Origin: Halichondria panicea
Taxonomy: Eukaryota > Porifera > Demospongiae > Suberitida > Halichondriidae
Direction: 5' to 3'
Assembly: GCF_963675165.1 (NCBI RefSeq)
Contig: NC_087390.1
Coordinates: 3,114,001 to 3,178,000, forward strand
Length of the DNA stretch: 64,000 bases
Both the position numbers and the translations under genes were made by a program. The notes under the pieces are model-generated. The model was not told the origin of the DNA. It did no database searches and was given only the letters and a program-made list of their open reading frames with translations. Shown one piece after another: positions 55,246 through 64,000 of the stretch (positions are counted from its first letter, which is position 1; each line of letters starts with the position of its first letter).

Positions 55246-55950
55246 TTTCACTATAATTATAATTATTATATATGGCAGATTAACTTTCTAGTGTGTGTGG
55301 ATTGCAATTTACTACAATGATCTGCCACGGCCTATAAGTACTATAAAGTAGTGCATGCATGCATGGGAGAACTATAACACAATTATGTGGAAAGGACAGT
55401 ATATAACATTTGTACTAGATAACTACAACTGCATGTATATATATTTTATGCATAGCTTAGAAAAGTATGATTTATTGTTAATAGTGAACTGTCACTATAA
55501 TTATTCTGGTTATTATAGTTCATGACCTTAGTAAAAAACTTCTTTTGTGTTTTGGTTTTGTATAAATAGCATGTGTGTCTCTTTGTGAATATTGTTTGCT
55601 TATTGTTACCTGAACCGGCCTCTGTGACGACGCATTTGATCCTGCCAACAAGTAGTAACTCCCCCTAATAATTATTATAGGGCATTATAAAAATGGAGGT
55701 TTCAGTATTTATGGCATTATGATAATGTTGTTTCTGCATGTGTATATAATTATGTGACACAGTATACATTGGTGTGTAATCCTGTTACTTGTTTCATTGT
55801 ATAGTAAAACCACACTCTGTAGTTGTACAGACAACGTTAATGAAACTGATAGCGTTTGTAATAATTATAGAGATAGAGAGAGTGTGACTACAATAAGAAA
55901 ACGTTTGCTATTAGATCTAGTATTAATTGTTATACTAGTATACAAATCTT
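55246..55950. other. Intergenic between POT-E' and POT-F'
   Basis: Near-identical to 35212-35916, with scattered substitutions. No gene is recognised. Confidence 0.5.
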
Positions 55951-57480
55951 ATGATGAGAGCCAAATCAATAACAAGCAAGTGCAGAAGGAGGTGCTTCTA
56001 TTCCAAGGGAGCCGCTCTCATTTTGGTCTGGATTATGCTGGTGACCATAGCATACATCTCTGGAATAAATACAGTTAAAGCGTATGTAGAGCTAAAAAAT
56101 GACTTTATCTTACCAAAGTGGCTACCTGCTATCCCACTTGTGTTTGGTTTGTTGGGAGCTGTTTTCTCGGGATGGCTAGCAGACGCTAAGCTGGGGAACT
56201 ACAACGTGATGAAATCAAGTTTTGTACTATTGTTGTTCATAAGCTCGTGTTTTAGTGCATTCACCCTAGTCCCTGGTATCATGAATTACAAATATGTTGT
56301 GAGTGTCTTGTATTGTATAGGTGAGAGTATTTTTTTAGTAGCTGTAGTAGCATGCTTGGTTACTTCATTACAGCTTGGTTTGGATCAGATGCCTGATGCT
56401 TCATCTTCTAGTATCACAAGTTTTATTGCCTGGTTTGTATTCAGTATCTACACTGGTGTTTGGATCAGCTCTTTTCCAAATTTGTTGATAAAATTCTGTT
56501 CAAATACAGCTATTTGGTTTATCCAGCTATACAGCATAGTTCCACCTCTTTGTATGACTATTGTCCTAGTTTCAGACTTAATATTTGTAAAAAAGTGGTT
56601 ACTAATTGAACCAAAATCTCCTCAGTCTCTCAAAACCATCTACCGAGTTCTCAAATTTGCAGCCAAACACAAAGCTCCCATCAATCGCAGTGCTCTCACA
56701 TACTGGGAGGAAAATATACCTTCAAGAATGGACTTGGGAAAGTCGAGGTATGGTGGACCATTCACTACAGAGCAAGTTGAAGATGTAAAAACTATCTTAC
56801 ATTTATTTCCTCTCTGCTTAACGCTATGGCTACTAGGGGGCTCACTTGCAATCTTCCATCCCCCAAGTTTTGTGACAGTCGCTCCAACAGGCTGGACCTC
56901 GTGTACTTCCAGACTTCTGTCCTTATTCACATACAACTCTTGGTGGTGTGGTATGGTTTGGACAGTCTTATATGAGTTTGTGATTTACCCAGTGATACAA
57001 AACAGTCTTCCCAGCATTATTAGGAGAATCGGAATCATTTCTCTCCTCATAACAACTCTCAGTATTGTGTTTCTAATTCTGGAACTAGTCCTCTACTATC
57101 ACAGTGATTTAGTGGCAGTCGATTCTGTCATTGATATTATACATTCAGTTTCTAAAGGTTTGCTCAAAATACTGCTTTTTAGTACCATGCTGGAGTTGGT
57201 TTGTGCTCAAGCTCCATACAACATGAGAGGATTGTTTTGTGGGTGTATGGTGTTGGTGTTGGTTTTATCCTTTATTGTTGGCTATTATTTCCCATCAAAT
57301 ATAAAAATGACAATATATGGGGTTAGAGCGGGCATCAGTCTCCTTGGATTCATCCTGTACTGCCTCCTGGCACGCTGGTACAAGAGGAGAGTTAGAGACG
57401 AGGACTACAATGCACAAACTGTTGTGGAGGAAGTATATGATCGATACTTGTCAGCTCAGCATTCTGGACATGCCGAATAA
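55951..57480 (+). CDS. POT-F': POT/PTR2-like transporter
   Basis: An intact 509-residue frame, MMRAKSITSKCRRRCFYSKG at the start; POT-F has Gly at two of these Arg positions, and TIAYIS/TIVYIS also differs. The rest matches POT-F, including the HSGHAE extension. The Arg forms agree with MMRA in POT-A and POT-C, so POT-F' looks ancestral and POT-F derived at these sites. Confidence 0.9.
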   Translation: MMRAKSITSKCRRRCFYSKGAALILVWIMLVTIAYISGINTVKAYVELKNDFILPKWLPAIPLVFGLLGAVFSGWLADAKLGNYNVMKSSFVLLLFISSCFSAFTLVPGIMNYKYVVSVLYCIGESIFLVAVVACLVTSLQLGLDQMPDASSSSITSFIAWFVFSIYTGVWISSFPNLLIKFCSNTAIWFIQLYSIVPPLCMTIVLVSDLIFVKKWLLIEPKSPQSLKTIYRVLKFAAKHKAPINRSALTYWEENIPSRMDLGKSRYGGPFTTEQVEDVKTILHLFPLCLTLWLLGGSLAIFHPPSFVTVAPTGWTSCTSRLLSLFTYNSWWCGMVWTVLYEFVIYPVIQNSLPSIIRRIGIISLLITTLSIVFLILELVLYYHSDLVAVDSVIDIIHSVSKGLLKILLFSTMLELVCAQAPYNMRGLFCGCMVLVLVLSFIVGYYFPSNIKMTIYGVRAGISLLGFILYCLLARWYKRRVRDEDYNAQTVVEEVYDRYLSAQHSGHAE

Positions 57481-58755
57481 GATTGTGTAGTATATACGTA
57501 TTGTAGTACGTATGTGTGTATACATGTACATTTTGAAGTTGGTTTGTGTATGTGTGTGCACTTAGTTTAATGTGTGATTGTTGTTTTGTATTGTTAGCTA
57601 GTGCTTAATAGTAAGAGATTACTTGTCCAGTAACGAATAATAGTCAACACCATGCAGATACACGAGTATAAGAGTGCTAAATATAGACTCTAGCTAAATA
57701 TACACAACACCATAATAATTATGTAATGTTCAATACAGTTACATCACAAATTTTAGTTATGGTTTACGAATGCATGTTAAGTGAAGCAGAGCCGATAAGG
57801 TCATACCTTCTTTTTGTTTGGTGCATGTTAGATTACATTGTCTATAAATCGCTGTTAATGTTATACAGTAGACTCTCGCTATATTCCGGCTCTGAAGTAC
57901 GGCCACCTCGATATACCGGCCATTTGGTTTGGCACGGATTGCTAGCTAGATGTTTACTGCACAAAACTCGCCCTGAGCCACTCGATATTCCGTATACTGG
58001 CCATTACTGGCTGCCCCAAACTAGGTTTTCAATGTACGTTTATTACAGCCAGATATGACGTTTTGGGTGTGATTTGGCTGAATTATCCTCGAGACAGAAC
58101 CGCAAAATTAGTCATTAGATTCGAGGTAAGGTCATTTTTTTAGCCGCGGCTGTTTTCTGAAATGTGGCCACCTCGCTATTTCCAAGGGCCGGATTAACGA
58201 GAGTCTACTGTATATCCTTGAACTCATCAATCTTGCAAGTTGACTCCGCGCTTAGCTATAGACGTCTATAATTATAGTCAATGCTAAGACAGAACTCGGC
58301 TAATTATGAGGTGTTCTATAACATGTTTGAAGAAAAAGTTACCGTATAACGGGAAAATTTGGAAATTTAGCTATTAGACGCCGATTTAAAACTGCCAATA
58401 TTATTATAGCTCTTATGAGTCAGTGTTCTCGCACATATAATAGTTCGATTAATAAATAATAACGTAAACAAACTCTCTAAAGCCATTCTCGTAATTCATT
58501 ATTATTGTATATAAGGAGCATAATTATATAAACACACTATAGAGTACCTATAATGCATTACCGGCACATCTATACTCGGAAAAGATATCATTATATACCT
58601 GTGCCTCATGCTATTCCATCCATTGAATGAACTGAAGTTGGTAAATATAACCAGTAAAGTCGCTGGATCATTGAACAATCGTACTTTAAAATACATAAAT
58701 AATAATTATTGTTAGTCTTTATGCACATTGTACACAAAGCACAGTTAATCTATAG
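57481..58755. other. Intergenic between POT-F' and the second SLC38-like remnant
   Basis: It matches 37447-38723 and carries the same pogo-like MITE. No gene is recognised. Confidence 0.55.
57866..58210. mobile_element. 345-bp pogo-like MITE, unit 2 copy
   Basis: Same ends and TA flanks as at 37832-38176. Confidence 0.8.
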
Positions 58756-60882
58756 TCATGAAAGGTCAAAGTAAGTTTGGTTCCATTGTTCAACGGTCCT
58801 ACACTCCAGCTGAAAACACAGTCCACCGCTATCGTTGCCAGTCTCTATAACAGTATAGAGAGCTTGATAATTAGTCAGGAAGAGTAGTACAATACCAATC
58901 AGCAGGATACACCATGCTATGACTTCTTCTACAGCTGCCTTGGTAGTGTACTGCGATCGAATGCTTATGTTGTTATCTTGACCACGTTTTTTGTATCGAG
59001 CATATCGTAGCTTGAGGTAAATTGCCGCAGGGTAGATGTAGAGGATAAGCACTCCTCCTATAGAGCTGACAAAGTTCCATACGATTCCAACCTGCATTCA
59101 CAGTATAAAGGAATGTAAGCATGCATGTTTTGTATATACAGTGGACTCTCGCTAATCCGGCTCTCTGAAGTACAGTTATCTCGATATACTGGTCGTTTCC
59201 TTCGACACGGATGCTAGCTAGATTGTTATTGCACAAAACTCACCCTGAAATGCGGCCACTCCGAAATGGTTTTTACTGTTATTTTATTTTTTACGGCCGG
59301 ATATGATGTTTTGGGTGTGGTTGGATGAAAATTGGATTACACTAAACAGAGAGCATAATGATCCAAATATCTTCGAGACATATCCGCAAACTTATTCATT
59401 AGATTCGAGCCATGACCGCTATTTTAGACGCGGCTATTTTATGAAATGCAGCTATTCCGGCCAAACTGCACTGTCCCAAGGGTGACTGGATTAACGAGAA
59501 TCTATACTGTAATTATTACCATGGAGGAGCATTCATACACTCCTGATATTACACACAGGCCGTGATAAAAATGATATTTGCTTATAGATTTTCATTCATA
59601 ACGCTACCTCTTTAGAAATACATTCAATGAACAAATGCAGCTAGTGATGTTTGATTTTAATTACATGCATAGTGTGGTATAGCTCCTCAAATGTAATGTC
59701 TGTTGGTCTAAATAACTACTGTAAGACAAACTTACGTTCAAGATGAAGCTGGCTGGTATGAACGAGAGTGCAAAAAACATGTAGGTCTCACAGAACCAGA
59801 TTACTGTCGGAACCTGTGATTGTGCATGATCGAGTATAATAATTATTTTTATGCCAAATTGCACCATTAACAATTAAGATGAATTTTTCTAGCCACTATA
59901 CACTTGACTTACACTAATTAGGCCATTTCTTCTCATTTCAGGCCAAAAGAGAGTTAATAGTTGATGGTGTCAGGCCTTTATAGATAATAAGCACAAACCT
60001 TATGATTGCCATGTTTAGATTCACCAGCTGATCTTGAATCTTCCTTGCCAGTGCTCCCACTGCATTCTGAAAGAGACTGTAATTCGTCCTTATCACTTAC
60101 ACTGTCAGGTTTGGGCGATTGCATATCAGTTTCGACGGTATTAACATTTTCAGATTCTCCATTTGCTCTCAAATTAGTATTTTGGCCATTCTTCGTCGAC
60201 TTCTTTTTCTTGCAGAATTTACTTGAAATAAGGTCGTGTACCAGTAGGAACACACTGAGAGAGTGTGTGGTGCATGTGCACGGATAGGCATATAAGTACA
60301 CAGGGAGAAGGGGTGCATGGATGGTTCACTTATAGGGTCTACCATGGCATGCGGTACTTAGCCACAGCAAATAACTGTAGTATTGCATGCATTCTCGAAC
60401 TGTATTTAATTAGGATGGATTGAATTCTAACTGTTCTCAAACATGAGCTACGTGCAGAGCAATCTAAATTCATATGCTGTATGAATCCAGGCCAAGAATA
60501 TCACCTGTTTGTAGCGTCTCTGCCCGGGTGCAGTCCCACAGGGTAACTGGTGATTAGCATGAAAAGCAGGGCCACACGAGCAGCTATCAACAGGTAGTTA
60601 CGCCTCGAGTAGTTTAATATTACATTTTCCTTCAAGTTTTCAAAAAACTGCATGCGTGTGGGGTGAATGAAGTAATACGTCCAATGACACAATACGATAC
60701 TACAAATAAATATATTGGTCCTCAGGTACAAAATTGTCACTAACGCTTACCCTAAAATATCCTGCAAAAACCGCAATATTGAAGATTGTATACGCAATCA
60801 CAGCGTAGCCAATGTTGATGGCATACAGCCTCAGTTTTGTAGGTCGACCTCTTAACTCCTTCTGAAGTCGTACAATGTTGAA
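58756..60882 (-). pseudogene. SLC38-like 3' exons, unit 2 copy
   Basis: Same exon set as at 38724-40851: to 60751, 60647-60505, from about 60254, 59813-59736 and 59091-58756. In the Ser/Glu loop this copy keeps the frame (KEDSRSAGESKHGNHK, then GTTTGTG as a possible donor), where unit 1 has an extra base. The 5' part is again replaced by BH sequence at the same base, so this copy is also headless. Confidence 0.7.
59139..59509. mobile_element. 371-bp pogo-like MITE in the SLC38-like intron, unit 2 copy
   Basis: Same position and ends as 39107-39477; the right end here reads TTAACGAGAATCTATACTG. Confidence 0.75.
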
Positions 60883-63800
60883 CTTGTATCAACACATTTA
60901 CAAATGGACAACAGTTTGAAACAAAATGGATATAAATTATTAGTAGAAGCAGCATTGGAATAAACATGATGAGCATGCACAGAACTGCAAAAATAGCATA
61001 CTTCAGATGATCCCCTGAAAATGGCGTCAAGTTACCTTGAAGAAATACAACAGTTTGATAGAAGATATTACCCTGGCCGTATACATGGGTGATATTAAGG
61101 ATTTGACTACAAACTTTGAAGCATCGGGAAAACACAATCACGAGCACTGCTGATAAACCGTGTATAATGGACGACTTAATAGTAGAGTAACGAAAACAAC
61201 TGCATTTCTGCAGAATATTACAGTAGTTTATCAGGCCAACAGTTATGATTACCAAAAGAAGTACATAAACAACAGTTGTAAACTTGAACATAAGCATATC
61301 CATTGTTGTGGCTCCTCTCCATAGGCAAAATGAAAGGTTATCATGAAGGAAGAAATCTAAATTGAACACATTGTAGATCATTCTGGTTATTGCATGTGTA
61401 TATATGATACACTGGATTTGGAAATATGATGAATGAATTTCCAGTGACAGGTATAGAATCAATCACTTGTGAAAAGAAAATAAATCCATTGACTGCGCCA
61501 GATGTGAAACTAATGTTTAGTACAGTTGTCAAGACAAATAAAACAGTTAGTGGGAAAAGCTCAGATATAATGTAAAGAAGCCATCCGTAATCACACGATT
61601 CATTTTTTTGACAGTTGTGATTCATCCCATGATAATGAACGGAATAATTCTCTCGACATTCACCACAGAGCCTTCCAGTTCGATAAATGCCACAGACCTC
61701 CTTGTCAAGCATCTCTTTAGTTTTAGGTAAGACTGAGTTTTGATCAAAGTGATTACAATAGCCACCAGGACAGTATCCGTATTCAAAATTACGTGTGTTG
61801 TTATTGAACCCAAACCAGTATCCTTTTTGCAAATGTGCTTGAAATAGTTTATAATCACACTGATGTATGGGTCGAAATGCCGTTTCCAAAGTTGAAGCAC
61901 TGCAAATGCAGTTTTCGGTAGATTCATCCAAAAAATACCCTGGTGGGCATTCCAAGAGAGATATATTGATGTTAAGCCTCAATTCTCGATATCCTAATTT
62001 TTGTAGTCTTAGCACACTATCACTTCCAGGTTGCCCATTTAGTTGCACCTTTCTATTGGATATATACGTGTACGGTTGACCGAGTTTGACACTTGATGTA
62101 TTTTGACTTAGTGTTGCGTAGTATACTGCATCTATTGTTTGGTAGTAATCATTTATTACTGATATTGGCAAATTAGTTTTACGTCCAGGGTATACTTTAA
62201 AGTACTGGTTGTCACCAAGAAACATTGTTTTGTTTATTTGAAATTGTCCTCCTGAAGTTGATAGATGACATTTGATATCGGCAGCATGGAAAATGAATGT
62301 ACCAACACAGGTGAATGTATGTGCATAGTGATGAGTCGTACGTTTGAATCCCTCAGTTGGATGATTGCATGCAGTAATACACGTTTGTAATGAAGGAGAG
62401 ACGATGTCATGGCCAGCAGCGTAACATTCAGTTTGATTGCCCTCGGCAATCTCAGCGTAATTGTCTTTAAATTCAAATGTTACATTCGAATTTTTTGAGT
62501 CAACTGATCCATGATATTGAATAAAACAACTTCTCGATGATACAAAGTTGTGTTTGTCAATGTTGTACTCATAGATAGCTCCACCCCTTCTCAAAGCAGT
62601 GTTTTTATTGAAAGTAAATGAGTTTTTTCCATCACAAACAAAGCTGATAATCCAACAAATGCAATTGCACCACCTTCAAATCCGTCATTTCCGACAAACT
62701 TGCATATGGTCTCAGGTCTTGTTGTAATGATACTAGATGAAAGGTAGAGTGCAGAGCCTGAGTTACCTTCAAATATTATCAAACCACTAAATATTGCATT
62801 GAAATCTGTAAGCATCATTGAACCCCTTCCATTTCATAACCTGTATAGTTCTGAGAATCCAAACTCACTGTATTTGATCTGAATTCACAGTTATGAAACA
62901 CTGGTACTGGTAAGAATCCTTTAGATAAAATCTCCCATACATGTGGAGCAATATCAATTGCTGATCCGTATTTAGCTTCATTTTGTGTCCAATTACAATG
63001 ATAAAACTCCAAGACATTGAGCAAATCAGATTTTTCTCTTCGAATTGAGTAGACTCGAATCCCTCCCCCATAAACTGCCCAGTTTCTTTCAAATGTACAG
63101 TGATTAAAATGCACTGTATTGTTGGATATTAAAGCAGTATTGTAGCCTATGTCCACACCACCACCTCCAAAATGTTTACACGTATTATCTTGAATCGTAG
63201 CTTAATGATGTTGTGACTGCTAGAGTCTTGTATGACTATGTAGAGACCACCTCCCCAATTTGCTTCGTTAGCTCTGAATGTACAGTCACGAATTGTAAAT
63301 GTATTGAAGTTAGATTTCCCACTTAGCTGTATTGACAGTCCACCACCTCTGCCCAGCCCTTGGTGATTTAGCCGTGAGTTATTCTTGTATTGCATGTATT
63401 TTGAGCCCCGAAAATGTGCAGTTAGCCAGCAAATAACGATTCCCCCTTGCTCTCATATTTTCAGGCTTGCTGTTAAAATCTGTGCAGTAAACACCAGTTG
63501 CGCAGACAGTGAATTCAATGTAAAGTCCACCGCCTCGGAAACAATTTTTGTGTTCTGCTGTGAATTGTGCTCGAAAACAGAATTTAATATCTCAACAACT
63601 CCACTGACATCATACATAACAAGACCAACTCCAGAATTGTTGAAGACATAAAGTCCATTAACGAAAAGGTCAGTACAGTTAATAATGTACAATGCGCTGC
63701 TCAGTTGAATCGTGCTATTCATATACTTGTCCTCGGTTGTACTGTCATGTACCAAGCCACAACCAACTATTTTCAAACTTCTGATAGTCAAGCTGGTAAC

Positions 63801-64000
63801 GTGTACAAACTTTAGGCCGCCTTCGATCCCATTGCATCTTAATGTAGTGTTATTCTTGCCAACAAATGTGATATTGGTGAGATTGCTCAAAATAATTGGC
63901 TTGGAAATATCAATATCTCCTGAGCAGAAACGAATTATTGTGTCATTTCCAATCTTCTCCGTATCAAAAGTAATATCACACTCTTTTTGATGACCGTTCG
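60883..64000 (-). pseudogene. BH3: decayed beta-helix/multipass gene copy (5' end outside window)
   Basis: Closely matches BH2 but has indels BH2 lacks: +4 near 61392, -1 near 62627, -1 near 62834, -10 near 63200, -20 near 63408 and -7 near 63537, plus the shared 5-base insertion near 60940 and the junction truncation. The frame is broken repeatedly. It keeps the Arg codon (CGA) that became a stop in BH2, so that nonsense change arose after the BH2/BH3 split. The start codon should lie about 150 bases beyond the window edge. Confidence 0.85.
60883..64000. repeat. Tandem array unit 3 (start only)
   Basis: It begins at the same chimeric junction as unit 2 and continues past the window edge. 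Confidence 0.85.

Larger units (their letters stand above)
40852..60882. repeat. Tandem array unit 2 (~20.0 kb)
   Basis: It has the same gene order as unit 1. Offsets are 20014 bp at POT-D, 20034 at POT-E and POT-F, and 20031-20032 over the SLC38-like exons, which shows near-colinearity. Its right junction is the same chimeric BH/SLC38-like join as the left one. Confidence 0.9.

Noticed and set aside
19948-60882. Array being purely two haplotypes joined in assembly
   Set aside because: The identical chimeric BH/SLC38-like junction occurs twice and is not expected from joined alleles; the possibility is kept only as an item for read-level checking.

Overview
The window is eukaryotic nuclear DNA, most likely from a sponge. 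The basis is AT-rich intergenic DNA with many short MITE-like elements, short GT-AG introns, an ankyrin protein split by introns, a eukaryote-type 18S rRNA fragment, and secreted beta-helix/multipass membrane proteins of a kind I associate with sponges. The family calls are stronger than the taxon call.

Layout. 1-4025 (+): 3' part of a giant ankyrin-repeat gene built from ~320-residue super-repeats. 5237-9137 (-): beta-helix/multipass membrane gene BH0, with a frame break. 9.1-14.5 kb: a repeat-rich stretch with MITEs sharing CCGTATAGCGGG-type ends, a long inverted repeat and a pogo-like transposase remnant. 14792-16324 (+): intact POT/PTR2 (SLC15-like) transporter POT-A. 16.3-19.3 kb: more mobile DNA, including an inverted-repeat element carrying 18S rRNA sequence, and a decayed POT gene.

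From about 19948 to the right edge lies a head-to-tail array with a ~20-kb unit: unit 1 19948-40851, unit 2 40852-60882, unit 3 from 60883. Each full unit reads: BH gene (-), POT-B (+, broken), POT-C (+), POT-D (-), POT-E (+), POT-F (+), then the 3' exons of an SLC38-like amino-acid transporter (-). Both unit junctions are the same chimeric breakpoint, joining the last third of the BH coding region to the middle of the SLC38-like gene. BH2, BH3 and both SLC38-like copies are therefore truncated. The only intact BH gene is BH1, at the left edge of the array. A complete SLC38-like gene is predicted to the right of the array, outside the window.

The units are mosaic. From about 30.2 kb on (POT-D, -E, -F, SLC38-like, and BH2 against BH3) the copies are nearly identical, whereas BH1/BH2, POT-B/B' and POT-C/C' differ clearly. 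This suggests a second, recent unequal exchange phased differently from the first.

Functionally the locus combines many intronless paralogues of a divergent proton-coupled-oligopeptide-transporter-like family with large secreted or surface receptors and a neutral amino-acid transporter. A role in nutrient or solute uptake is plausible for the transporters, but substrates are unknown. The canonical acidic ExxER proton-coupling motif of the POT family is not visible in these proteins.
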